Shown one piece after another: positions 58,701-64,000 of a DNA stretch of 64,000 nt. Origin of the DNA: Deltaproteobacteria bacterium (GTDB lineage: Bacteria; Myxococcota_A; UBA9042; PHBI01); assembly GCA_020632715.1 (NCBI GenBank), contig JACKFA010000003.1:496001-560000 (forward strand), read 5' to 3'. Every line of letters starts with the position of its first letter. The first letter of the stretch is position 1. The position numbers and the translations under genes are program-made. The notes under the pieces are model-generated. The model saw only the letters and a list, made by a program, of their open reading frames with translations. It was not told the DNA's origin and did no database searches.

Positions 58701-61700
58701 CCCCGACGGGGCGTGCGCCGCGCCGTCGTGCGACGACGGCGTCCGGAACGGCACCGAGAGCGGCCCCGACACGGGCGGGGTCTGCGGGGGCGCGCCTCCC
58801 GGGACCCCGTGCCTCCTCGGGCACGAGTGCGACGCGCTCGTCTGCCGCGTCGGCTTCTGTGACGATCCGAGCTGTCACGACGGCGTCTGGAACGGGGACG
58901 AGATCGCCATCGACTGCGGCCCCCTCTGCGGGCTCTGCCCGGAGGACCCCTGCACGAGCGACGCGCAGTGCGGGAGCGGCGTGTGCGACCCGACGCGCCA
59001 CGTGTGCGCCTTCGCGGCGTGCGACGACGAGGTCCGGAACGGCGGCGAGACGGGCGTCGACTGCGGGGGGCCGTGCGGCCCGTGCGCGGTCGGCGAGGGC
59101 TGCAACGAGGCCCGGGACTGCGCCACCTTCGCGTGCGAGGGGGCCGGCGTCTGCGTCGACGAGAGCTGCTCGGACGACGTGCTCAACGGCGACGAGACCG
59201 GCGTCGACTGCGGCGGGAGCTGCCCCGCCTGCGCCGGCACCCCGTGCACGGGCGACGGCGAGTGCAACGGCGGGAGCTGCGTGGACAGCGCCTGCGTGCC
59301 GCCGCCGGACCCGTGCGACCCCGATCCCTGCCTGAACGGCGCCGGCTGCGCCTCCGACGGCGTCAGCTACACCTGCACCTGCGCGCCGGGCTTCGAGGGC
59401 GCCGACTGCGGCACGGACACGAACGACTGCGAGCCCGATCCGTGCGAGCACGGCGGGACCTGCACGGACGCCGTCGACGGCTTCACCTGCGCCTGCGCGC
59501 CCGGCTGGAGCGGGCCCACGTGCGCGGTCGACGTGAACGACTGCGCGCCGAACCCGTGCCTCCACGGGACCTGCACGGACGCCGTCGACGGCTTCACCTG
59601 CAGCTGCGACGGCGGCTGGGGCGGGACGCTCTGCGACACGCCCTACGATCCGTGCGCCGCCGATCCCTGCGAGCACGGCGTGTGCAGTGCACAAGGAAAT
59701 GACTACACGTGCGCCTGTGACGACGGCTGGAGCGGTGTGCAGTGCACAATCGTCGCGACCGTCGCGGGGCTCGAGGCGGTCGCGGTCGAGCTCTCGCTGA
59801 CCGGGCCGGGCTTCTTCTCCGGGGCGCCGGCGCGCGACGCGAACGGCGCCACCACGCAGGGCGTCGTGGGCGCCTTCGAGGACGGCGCGGCGGGCGCCGG
59901 TAGCGTCGTCGCGACGGTCGGGCCGCTGGCCGCGTCCGACGCCTACGCGGCGCCGCGGCTCCCGGCGGCGTCGCTCGCGATCGGGCTCGGGACAAGGGAG
60001 ATCTGGGTCGACGCGCGCGCCGTGCGCGTGCTCGTGTCGGCGCGGGACGCGCGCTCCCAGGCGGACGTCGCCCCGACCGCGGTGACCGTCGAGCTCACGA
60101 CGAGCGGGCAGGCCGCCGTGACCGGCGCGTGCACGACGGGGCAGGGCGGGATCTGTGTCGCGACGGTCACGCCCCCCGCGGCGTGGTTCGGCGCGAGCGA
60201 CGGGACGGCGAGCGTGGTCGCGAAGGCGGGCTCCCTGACGTCGCCCGCGGCGAGCGTCGCCCTCCGCGGGTCGACGGCGCCCGCGCCGCCGACGACCGGC
60301 GTCGCGCTCGCGCTGCCAGCCGCGCCGAAGCGCCCGGGTGCCGCGTTCTCGGTGCCCGTGACGGCGACGCTCGGCGGCAACGAGCTCGGCGCGTTCGACG
60401 TCACCGTCACGTTCGACGCGAGCCGCCTCGAGGTGACCGGCGTCACCATGAACCCGGCCCTCGCGGACTCCGCGCAGAACGTGCTCTCGGGCGAGGTGAA
60501 GCTCGTGGGGGTTTCGGCCGCGCACCAGGGCGGACCGTTCGTCCTCGCGACCGTCGCGATGCGGGTCCGCGCCGACTCGCCGACCGCCGTCACGGCCGCC
60601 GTCGGCGGGACCGTGAGCTCGCTCCTGAACCCGCAGAACGCGCCGCTCGTGGCGTCGGGGACGGCCGTCGCCAACGGCGGCGACGTGAGCGTCGTGGCCG
60701 ACGCCGTGCGCGCGTTCGCGGCCTTCGCCGACAAGGCCCTCCTCGTCGATCTCGGCGCGCTCACGGGCGCCCACGCGACGGCGACCGTCTCGGGCCGCGC
60801 GCTCCGCGAGTCGGGCGCGCTCGACGTCGTCACGCCGACCTGCAGCGGCGCGCCGGGCTGCGTCTTCACGGCGGCCGGCGCGGGCGGCGCGACCGTCACG
60901 GCGACCTACGCGGGCCTCTCGGTGGACGTCCCGCTGCGCGTCTTCGCGCCGGCGCTGCCGCTCTCGGTCGGCGCCGAGGACCTGTCGCTCGGCGTCGTCA
61001 CGGGCTTCGGCGACGCGAGCTGCACCGGCGACTACCGGCAGGCCACCCGCGTGTTCGCCGAGGCGACCTTCGGCGACGGCGTCGAGAGCTTCGTCGCGCG
61101 CGTCCCGGTCGCCTTCCGGACGAGCGGCGGCGCGCTCTCGCTCGCCGGCGACCTCGCGACGGGGCTCGCCCCCGGGACGCAAGCGGTCGAGGCCGTGGAC
61201 GCCGGCGGCGCCGCCGTGGGCAGCGTCACGATCACGGTGGACGACGCCCCGGTCACGGTCGACGACCTCTCGGTCGCCGTCGCGACCGGGCTCGACGTCG
61301 ACGCGGGCGCGGTCGGCTCGCGCTTCGTCGACGCGGACGTCGCCACCGCGCGGGCCGTGCAGGTCCTCGACGCCGAGGGCGACGTCGGGCACGTGCTCGC
61401 CTGGGCCGAGCTCTCCGACGGCCAGCGGATCCGCGTCACCGCGGCGGACGGCCTCCAGATCGCGACGCTCGAGCCGAACGCGCTCGCCGTCGACGGCGAG
61501 ACGATCATCGCGCTCTCGGCCGGCGCGGGCGACTACGTCGAGGGCACCCTCGAGCGCTGCGGCGCCCCGCTCGCGACCGGGCTCGGCCACGTCGAGCTCG
61601 CGCTGCCCGATCCCGTCGGCGGCACGCTGACCGTCGGCGCGCCGCGCGTCGCGTGGTCGGCGTCCGATCCGGCGGCGGTGGCCGGCGTCCCGACCGAGGC

Positions 61701-64000
61701 GGCCGTCGCGGTGACGCTCGCCTACGAGAACGGGACCACGCGCGACTTCACGCACGACGCGCGCGCCGTGTTCGACGACGTGAGCGGCGACCCGGCGGAC
61801 CTCTTCACGGTCGTCACGACCGGCGGCGGGCCGCGCGTCGCGCCGACGGGCAACGGCGTCGGCGAGGCGACGCTGCGGGTGACCTTCACGCACACGGACG
61901 TCGTGCTGACCGCGACCGTGAACGTCGTCCGCCACGAGAGCTTCACGCTCACCTCGCACCCCCACCCGACCTACCCGGGGTCGACGAGCGTGTCGGAGAC
62001 GGTGCTCTCGCCCTACGCGGGGACGAGCGTCTGGCAGGGGGCCGCGCTCGAGCTCAGGACGGTGCTGACGGACGGCTTCACGGTCGACGTCTCGACGAAC
62101 GCGGCCACGACGTACTCCGCGGCGGGCGGCGCCGTGGCGATCGTCGCGCCGAACCGCGTGTCCGCGGTGAGCCCCGGCACGGCCACCGTGACCGGCGCCT
62201 TCGGGGGCGCGACGTCGTCGGGGCTCGCGATCACGGTGTCGGCGACCCCCGTGACGGCGTCGGCGCTGACGACCACGTTCCCGGCGACGTTCTCGGGCCT
62301 CCCCGGCGCGACCCGGGCGCTCGCGGTGTCGGCGGTGCTCTCCGACGGGACGCGCCTCACCGACGCGCGCGCGGTCGCGGGCTTCCTCGCCTACGGCGCC
62401 TCGGAGCCCGCGAAGATCGACGTCGACACGGCCGGCGTCGCGACGCTCCACGACAACCACCACCGCCTCGTCACGCTCACGGCGTCGGCGCAGTCGGCCG
62501 TCGGCTCGGCCACGACCGCGGCGAACCTCGAGCCGGCGGTGGGCGACGTCGACCTCGGGGAGACGAGCGGCGTGCCGCACCCGGACCGCGCGCCCGGCGA
62601 GGCCTTCACGATGCCGGTGCGCGTGAACACCGGCGGGCAGACCCTCGGCGCCATCGACCTCACCGTGACCTACGACACGGCCCTCCTCACGGCGACCGGC
62701 GTCACCGCCGGGGCGGGCTGGCCCGGCGGGCAGCTCGAGTCGGACATCGACGACGCCGCGGGCACGGTGCACATCGTGGGCGCCGCGAAGGCGGGCTCCA
62801 CGGCCTCGGGGGCCGCGCTCCACGCCTTCGACATCGCGTTCACGGCGGCCGCCTCGAAGACGAGCGACGCCCAGATCGCAGGCCACCTCGCGAAGCTCGT
62901 CGACAACACGCTCGACCAGGCCCCCATCGGCGCGCCGCTCGCCCCCGGCGAGACGCGCGCGATCGTCGCGGGCGCCGGGCTCCTCGATCCGGACTGCGGC
63001 GCCATCGTGCCGGCGGACGTCCGCGGCAACGCCAACGGCGACTGCGGCTTCGACGTGGCCGACGTGAGCTTCGTCCTCCAGTACCTGGCGCTCCTCCGGA
63101 CGGACGCCGAGCTCGCCGCGTGGCAGCGGGACGCGATGGACGTCGATCACGACGGCCAGGTCACGGTCGCCGACGCCGTCTTCCTCCTGCGGGTCCTCGT
63201 CGGGAAGTTCCGCTTCGTATCCTACGACGTGAGCGCGCCGACGGACCTCGCGGGGCCGCTCGTCGTCGCCGTGACCACCTACGACGCCGCGGGCGCCGCG
63301 AACGGCGACCGCACCGAGGTCGAGGTCGAGCTCGGCTCGACGCAGGCCCCGTCGCTCGTCGCGGGCTCCGACCTCGGCGCCACCACGAGCGGGCGGGCCT
63401 ACGGCGCCGCGGCGCTCGGCGCGGGCGCCTTCCGGCTCGAGGCGGGCGGCTTCGCCCACGCGGAGAGCGGCGTGGGCGTCGTGCTGGTCGTCCGCACCCG
63501 GGACGCCGCCGGCGCCACGGCCGACGATCGCGTCGCCGCCTTCCTCGGCACCCCGCGCGTGAGCGCGCTCATGGCCTTCGCGCCGGTCACGACCTTCGAC
63601 GTGGGCGACGCGAGCGCGCCCTGCGCCTCGTCGCCGTGCAAGAACGGCGGCGGCTGCGCCGAGGTCGACGGCGCCTTCGTGTGCGACTGCGCGACGACGG
63701 GCTTCGACGGGCCGACCTGCGAGGTGCCCATCGACGACTGCACGCCGGATCCCTGCAACGGCCACGGGACGTGCGAGGACGGCGTCAACACCTACACCTG
63801 CACCTGCACGGGCGGCTACGGCGGCGAGGACTGCGACACCCCGCCGGCCGATCCCTGCGCCGAGATCACCTGCGGGAACGGCGGCTCGTGCGTCCCGACG
63901 GGCGCGGAGACGGCCGCCTGCGACTGCGCCGGCACGGGCTTCGGCGGCGCGCTCTGCGACGTCGAGGTGAGCGAGGAGCCGACGGCGCCCGACGACGCCG
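43702..64000 (+). CDS. Giant cysteine-repeat surface lipoprotein (5' part, open at window end)
   Basis: One uninterrupted frame of at least 6,766 codons from ATG 43702 (GAGGG site upstream); frame checked at many points up to the last base. Residues 1-35 are a signal peptide ending QVGC, a lipobox with an unusual Gln at -3, followed by GSDEPAPAPPG. Residues about 36-380 form an unassigned beta-rich domain. Residues about 381-5200 are about 100 tandem 8-Cys repeats. About 5203-5350 are four EGF-like modules. A cohesin-like domain (about 5530-5665) is followed by Ig-like segments, a second cohesin-like domain (about 6283-6417) and a dockerin-like pair of calcium loops (about 6438-6505: NANGDCGFDVADV, DVDHDGQVTVADAV). 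EGF-like modules resume at about 6640. It must be exported and oxidised; adhesion or matrix function is inferred. Confidence 0.9.
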   Translation, partial: MPHPCRVGAPPSRAPGVASVVAVALCLALAAQVGCGSDEPAPAPPGARATLKVAPLAGLGRVAYTIRVENGAHAVVNEVDVDSSAYGDGRGSLSYVTPCDATSNDNTVILTITDIYDEGGALVPPGEWLNPTPVSVPFTCEPDADVAVDINLTVARAAKRGFFDIGVSFDDVFCSAKLDCVKDGADLDLLTNPATGARDLTAVLGFACAAGAGAADTFLYLDNPVITCVGGIAPTVVDVRGLGNVDLASPPSGDPAHTLFGAAVYRGPGAQGELAYWNVALGLDTSHIGARCTLRVRGTAAPRAFVEGVGGFETPDGWTWPFIEWDVDLADASGRLCESHPLDAAPPGVATRYTGLTAPRRFLHEYRRSTDEVRTASGAVSCYDAEQNGDETGVDCGGSCVDCRVLTGTCEDGAQNQDETGLDCGGATCGPCGDGSPCELDRDCLSATCDGAFCRAPACDDHRQNGDETGVDCGGATCLLCPGTATDDPEQCVTHTVVDGVCAEPSCTDGQRDGDETGPDCGGSCDPCDPGLPCDGAVDCATLVCGETVCEDARCDDGQQNGDEAGVDCGGSCLACTGTPETDPNVCASHVIVNGACAPPRCDDGQLNGFETGQDCGGTCGPCEVGNPCDIDADCVTRVCALGFCREPSCDDGRLDQDEVGIDCGGETCLACTGTPVDDPTECASGTVTDGVCAAPTCDDDTVNGGETGPDCGGPCDPCGPGFPCDDASDCTALVCGGGICPEARCDDRVQNGDETGVDCGGSCGVCGGGTPVPLIGSRCASGVLLEDGTCGTATCDDGLQNQGEASVDCGGPCAPCITGEPCVAAYQCWSGVCTAGFCRDPTCDDGVWNGQEAGVDCGGSCGLCPGEPCDDPAACSSRVGYATPDGLVCVAPSCKDHMQNGSETGLDCGGPCEPCDDGFICRGPVDCKSRVCVDGLCTPGDCHDRIMNGDETRVDCGGRCGSCAQTTCTADEQCMSRQCDLETGKCTEPTCTDGVQNWDEVGVDLGGHCGGAPDLWICETGAQCDSGICYRGYCRPPSCDDDRLDQDETGVDCGGAYCNACTDAPCSSGSECASGVCGELPTGDKCVRPRCDDDVQNGYETGKDCGGNCAPCPTGTECTAHAQCDSRVCWAGRCMPASCQDGKKNGDEVGVDCGGSRCGRCPFETCTADAQCGSLSCVNGQCRPPSCSDRIRNGNEVGLDCGGSCAPCGTGQPCVFGQDCASGNCDAGFCRDPTCSDGALNQGERGVDCGGPCLACPELPCSVPGECMSGLCDDGSCTAPSCTDQTQNGDEEAVDCGGPCAPCPTGIECTYGWQCESGNCWRGMCLAASCWDGLENGDEVDVDCGGRCGACGDVTCTTGAVCASRICEAGHCTEPACDDGVKNGPETGVDCGGRCAPCEEIGDGCLLDVDCRSGACIGDTCTTPSCFDGEMNGDETWVDCGGSCLPCQSTECQDGEPCANGPCSGGVCPAPSCSDGRKNGHETDIDCGGPCAPCYPGEICTSPWVCESRVCNGGVCLPASCHDGVRNQGEVYADCGGPCAACPVTGCTADAQCASLRCVGGQCADATCSDGVANGLETGVDCGGYCGPCAEGPCRYDADCVTGACRDGICRAATCFDGVPNQGETGVDCGGPCKSCWNAECTTDTQCASQICELGKCATPTCTDGVRNGAETATDCGGPCHACGAGAPCREGSDCDSLVCRSGICQAPTCRDGVRNGDETKGDCGGSCGACPQQGCTDGIQCASRICSNGECQASSCGDGVLNGLESGVDCGGYCAACPDRSPCDSGADCQSAACFLDYCRPPSCTDGYRNGAEEGVDCGGGCKSCAGVQCFDGSQCASGVCAFNVCLPPTCEDGIKNGSEQGKDCGGSCKACPPLTDCVSGFDCTAGYCFVGQCPTPNCRDGIQNGFETGVDCGPGCGPCPQTGCTGPEGCASRVCVNGLCQTPSCYDGVQNGAESGVDCGGWCNACGPDEPCDWAGDCTSGNCLFGRCPVASCWDGVRNQGETEVDCGGPCLPCHPDACNDGSECPSGVCTNHICAPATCTDGRRNGGETGTDCGGPCRACYPGWECTTGATCTSGVCRGGICQAPTCSDGIQNGYETGTDCGPDCGLCPGETAPTAPSCASGVIRNGVCVAPTCADGLKNGNEAGQDCGGSFCAPCGGGNRCARDIDCESGVCRFGFCRDATCWDGVQNGSELGVDCGGFPCLSCPGTEAPGPESCASGVILDGRCQPPRCDDHLWNGIETNVDCGGNCVPCGPGVDCVVDSDCSTKHCDGGICVRATCDDGRRNGGETGVDCGGTCGACDGYPSPAPQYCASGVLDGDGICVAPTCSDGLKNGTESAEDCGGGCPLCEDGLPCRGDGDCQSGACVYGYCFPPSCHDTVRNGDELGIDCGGTSCFGCYEFECTADDQCWSQICDGGVCAAPRCNDGKQNGFETGKDCGGPCPACDFGWRCTKNVDCTSKVCQGGICQPPSCTDGVKNGSEAGLDCGGVCGGCFDTICTKPGDCASGVCVGGVCQAPTCTDHVLNANEAQTDCGGWCEPCGDYVECRWEGDCESGICVGGYCRPASCKDRKRNGDETGIDCGGSCKKCSKIGCLSGDECASGVCTDGICMPPTCTDGRQNGLETGRDCGGVCRACGPGNECDDPGDCTSLVCADGVCQPPSCHDRTQNGAEIGVDCGGGCGSCYQTGCLEDDDCASRHCVDMACAEPTCSDGILNGYETEKDCGGGCKACPDHRECLNGQDCESGICFAGYCRPASCYDHQQNQGEDGIDCGGPCAFVCPTGTCDYNYQCASGNCDDGGCEPATCDDGIWNGAEQGPDCGGPCKSCDPGWRCVRQSDCSSRVCQGGICADPRCDDGVTNGPEVLVDCGGSCGLCPDDACADSPECASYVCVGQRCQEPTCLDNVRNGSETDVDCGGALCGKCRTNLKCEEHADCLSGVCFAGYCREPSCFDNVRNQTETGVDCGGPCRFCEGDGCGSGEECESGFCTDFVCLPPTCDDGRENGREAGVDCGGPCRGCDPGTPCYGPGDCESGVCRDGVCQDPSCRDGVHNGDELEVDCGGSCGACYGADCFANTDCGSRLCVEGKCLLPSCTDGIHNGQEEDIDCGGNCTACPNEHRCDEGRDCASGVCVAGWCRQSSCFDGVRNGAETWVDCGPGCGKCHDEQCQSGSECGSGICDGIVCVEPTCTDNRKNGAERGVDCGGPCKGCGGGWDCYTNADCESFVCDGGVCQAPTCRDGVRNGTETEVDCGGDACGACPLYPCAQASDCASQICIDGACAPSSCEDGIQNGTETAVDCGGRCFPCLDRCSAHQECPSGVCWNGYCREPRCDDGVQNGAESGIDCGGGCGSCVDADCLVDSQCASGKCVGFICQAPTCSDGIKNGQETGTDCGRNCGPCTSGYECSEAADCESHLCWAGVCLPSTCYDGIRNRDETAVDCGGSFCRRCEYEPCLDPSQCASSVCAGDTCQPPTCDDRRQNGTETGVDCGGWTCGPCPTEQPCWGPGDCASGVCVSGFCRDPNCFDGERNQGEVGTDCGGPCAACPGTTCVSGTECRSGICAGGQCQEPTCSDHLKNGYETGPDCGGNCPACDSGIECLSAADCASRHCKGGVCVRATCHDNLMNGDETGLDCGGSCGSCVGGTCTDGTDCASWVCTDGVCQAPSCDDRVLNGPETGVDCGGNCQPCYTGEPCQTPFDCDSNSCTLGYCPVPQCHDRRRNGDEIDVDCGGSCPACPGPTGCTDGSQCASGVCIESVCMPPTCQDGLQNGFELGVDCGGPCRACETGDPCDVASDCASRSCEIGICLPPSCHDLTLNGRERGVDCGGDCMACPGEPATEPRFCASGVLASDGLLCAAPTCEDGVQNQGESSPDVGGPCPPADGERPCNTGDDCPDRVCYLGYCRDATCNDHTRNGREAGTDCGGPDCLACPGDPAPDPTYCASGRLIDGVCAYPGCHDGLQNGFETGLDCGGPCGGCDPGDICLTGADCPSRVCLDGVCQAPTCDDGKKNGAETGVDCGGACGLCPLAPCGSGNVCASRVCADVPGDDVTDPVCVAPTCDDHEKNGAERDVDCGGGCDPCPTGTPDCRFGSDCEGGVCYAGRCIEPSCTDRHTNGDETGMDCGGSCPLKCPGDPATDPSQCVSQVLVDGHCAEPTCEDGVVNGYEWGVDCGGACPRCDVGWPCRGPADCESRSCVEGRCEPWSCDDGVKNGDEVLVDCGSGCGVCPEQPCTADDQCASRHCQDGVCVEPTCDDGIKNQNERGVDWGGLCGGLPPEETCDDGSECASGNCQGDFCRAPTCSDRHQNQGESGIDCGGPCAPCQKCETCVKPTCSDGIQNGFEWGVDCGAGCAPCDEGTECEVASDCASSVCEGGICQPASCFDGFWNGNEEGVDCGGGCGACAGEACDEDVACASRSCGGGDASGVCDPPTCSDGIQNQDESTADKGGVCGVADVGEPCRRATDCAADVCGFGYCRPSGCHDGVLNGDEEGTDCGGPSCKACGGEPASGPEGCASGVWDGATGLCVERSCSDRILNGAEVGIDCGGPCAPCRDGDDCRRDSDCASRSCAFGQCVPPSCSDGVQNGDESGVDCGAACGRCAGEATDDPTSCASQIASFGYCMPPSCGDGVRNGRESAVDCGGDCAACPIASPCTSHDECAVGACQEGICAAPSCFDGWRNSGETGVDCGGPCLACPGDPPPAGPESCLSKIARLGYCTAPECDDGQQNGWETGVDCGGPCEPCGDGMPCDYVSDCSSRRCELGICAPPTCHDGFQNGDETGVDCGADCGLCPGEPGPGEPLPEGPWDCASKTWDGVNCRAPTCGDRVQNQDETAVDCGGICPPCYVGGGCVDSGDCSEQSCGGGFCHGPRCDDGVRNGLELGIDCGGGCKKCPGEPATSPDECESGNVAMGLCFPATCYDGRRNGGETGPDCGGPCGPCEVGIPCTRHTDCTGFACFLSVCQLPTCFDGRWNGGETGVDCGGECVGGCPGAPCTLDGECASLVCGPDGACAAPSCDDGVRNGTESGPDTGGVCGGAPPGTPCLLGHECDALVCRVGFCDDPSCHDGVWNGDEIAIDCGPLCGLCPEDPCTSDAQCGSGVCDPTRHVCAFAACDDEVRNGGETGVDCGGPCGPCAVGEGCNEARDCATFACEGAGVCVDESCSDDVLNGDETGVDCGGSCPACAGTPCTGDGECNGGSCVDSACVPPPDPCDPDPCLNGAGCASDGVSYTCTCAPGFEGADCGTDTNDCEPDPCEHGGTCTDAVDGFTCACAPGWSGPTCAVDVNDCAPNPCLHGTCTDAVDGFTCSCDGGWGGTLCDTPYDPCAADPCEHGVCSAQGNDYTCACDDGWSGVQCTIVATVAGLEAVAVELSLTGPGFFSGAPARDANGATTQGVVGAFEDGAAGAGSVVATVGPLAASDAYAAPRLPAASLAIGLGTREIWVDARAVRVLVSARDARSQADVAPTAVTVELTTSGQAAVTGACTTGQGGICVATVTPPAAWFGASDGTASVVAKAGSLTSPAASVALRGSTAPAPPTTGVALALPAAPKRPGAAFSVPVTATLGGNELGAFDVTVTFDASRLEVTGVTMNPALADSAQNVLSGEVKLVGVSAAHQGGPFVLATVAMRVRADSPTAVTAAVGGTVSSLLNPQNAPLVASGTAVANGGDVSVVADAVRAFAAFADKALLVDLGALTGAHATATVSGRALRESGALDVVTPTCSGAPGCVFTAAGAGGATVTATYAGLSVDVPLRVFAPALPLSVGAEDLSLGVVTGFGDASCTGDYRQATRVFAEATFGDGVESFVARVPVAFRTSGGALSLAGDLATGLAPGTQAVEAVDAGGAAVGSVTITVDDAPVTVDDLSVAVATGLDVDAGAVGSRFVDADVATARAVQVLDAEGDVGHVLAWAELSDGQRIRVTAADGLQIATLEPNALAVDGETIIALSAGAGDYVEGTLERCGAPLATGLGHVELALPDPVGGTLTVGAPRVAWSASDPAAVAGVPTEAAVAVTLAYENGTTRDFTHDARAVFDDVSGDPADLFTVVTTGGGPRVAPTGNGVGEATLRVTFTHTDVVLTATVNVVRHESFTLTSHPHPTYPGSTSVSETVLSPYAGTSVWQGAALELRTVLTDGFTVDVSTNAATTYSAAGGAVAIVAPNRVSAVSPGTATVTGAFGGATSSGLAITVSATPVTASALTTTFPATFSGLPGATRALAVSAVLSDGTRLTDARAVAGFLAYGASEPAKIDVDTAGVATLHDNHHRLVTLTASAQSAVGSATTAANLEPAVGDVDLGETSGVPHPDRAPGEAFTMPVRVNTGGQTLGAIDLTVTYDTALLTATGVTAGAGWPGGQLESDIDDAAGTVHIVGAAKAGSTASGAALHAFDIAFTAAASKTSDAQIAGHLAKLVDNTLDQAPIGAPLAPGETRAIVAGAGLLDPDCGAIVPADVRGNANGDCGFDVADVSFVLQYLALLRTDAELAAWQRDAMDVDHDGQVTVADAVFLLRVLVGKFRFVSYDVSAPTDLAGPLVVAVTTYDAAGAANGDRTEVEVELGSTQAPSLVAGSDLGATTSGRAYGAAALGAGAFRLEAGGFAHAESGVGVVLVVRTRDAAGATADDRVAAFLGTPRVSALMAFAPVTTFDVGDASAPCASSPCKNGGGCAEVDGAFVCDCATTGFDGPTCEVPIDDCTPDPCNGHGTCEDGVNTYTCTCTGGYGGEDCDTPPADPCAEITCGNGGSCVPTGAETAACDCAGTGFGGALCDVEVSEEPTAPDDA
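44842..59300 (+). repeat. About 100 tandem repeats of 141-153 nt encoding an 8-Cys module
   Basis: I count about 101 units by eye, mean spacing about 143 nt (47-48 residues). The canonical unit is C-x-D-G-x3-NGxE-xG-x-DCGG-x-C-x2-C-x-G-x2-C-x5-DC-x-S-x2-C-x2-G-x-C-x2-P-x-C. At least five units lack the Cys of DCGG (near 46711, 55318, 56485, 57022, 58768), about 15 lack two other Cys, and one (near 56629) is truncated by about 45 nt. The DNA copies are well diverged, so the array is old rather than a recent amplification. Confidence 0.93.

Noticed and set aside
44842..59300. Regular direct repeats considered as CRISPR or satellite DNA
   Set aside because: The period is about 143 nt, units are diverged at the DNA level but conserved as protein, and there is no repeat-spacer alternation.
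44446..63765. A stop-free antisense frame of 6,439 codons opposite the giant gene
   Set aside because: It is a by-product of the sense gene's C/G-ending codons and repeat structure. Its translation is Ala/Arg/Val/Asp-rich without domain character, while the sense frame has clear Cys modules, EGF-like and calcium motifs.

Overview
The window is high-GC (around 70% by eye) bacterial chromosome, and its gene content suggests a myxobacterium-like member of the Myxococcota. It carries many Cys-anchored lipoproteins with Asp/Thr-rich linkers, an NtrY-type kinase, FG-GAP and VWA secreted proteins, a sigma-54 promoter, an aromatic-carotenoid gene set and a giant Cys-repeat surface protein. This is inferred from content; no rRNA or other taxonomic marker is present. 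I saw no tRNA, rRNA or CRISPR array.

Layout. 0-4 kb: the end of an unknown gene (minus), a cyclophilin lipoprotein, a barrel-like lipoprotein and an aldo/keto reductase. 4.1-8.7 kb: a type IIA topoisomerase pair (parE/parC type) of Gram-positive-like character. 8.8-12.3 kb: a secreted VWA protein, a strong bidirectional terminator, an unknown gene and an SrkA-type kinase. 12.4-15.6 kb: a Rieske protein facing a crtU-like carotenoid ring synthase and a CrtT-like methyltransferase. 15.7-21.7 kb: a tightly coupled operon of FG-GAP protein, solute-binding protein, NtrY-like histidine kinase and asnS. 21.7-24.1 kb: three adjacent loci (DUF6714/CPCC, an outer-membrane-like protein, cytochrome P460) on both strands, all broken by single-base frame changes; a local sequence-quality problem is the leading explanation. 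24.0-26.8 kb: a membrane protein, ddl and a small anchored protein.

26.8-29.06 kb is a palindrome-rich element. An HNH endonuclease gene lies between long mirrored arms, each made of an 18-bp perfect palindrome in tandem and a three-hairpin module inside an outer stem. The endonuclease reading frame runs through the right arm. 29.1-38.25 kb is a minus-strand run of six lipoproteins. Five are tandem paralogues sharing one Asp-rich C-terminal domain, and three of their junctions are 4-bp start/stop overlaps. 38.4-43.4 kb holds a DUF6976 protein, a ClpA-like ATPase, a small Lys-rich protein behind a near-perfect sigma-54 promoter, and a crotonase.

43.7 kb to the window end is one uninterrupted plus-strand gene (at least 6,766 codons, still open). 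It has a lipoprotein-like N-terminus, about 100 tandem 8-Cys repeats, EGF-like modules, Ig-like and cohesin-like domains, a dockerin-like pair of calcium loops and more EGF-like modules. Natural variants among the repeats lose cysteines in pairs, so part of the disulfide connectivity can be read from the sequence. Some genes without a Shine-Dalgarno sequence carry a TAnnnT hexamer exactly 7 nt before ATG, which predicts leaderless mRNAs.
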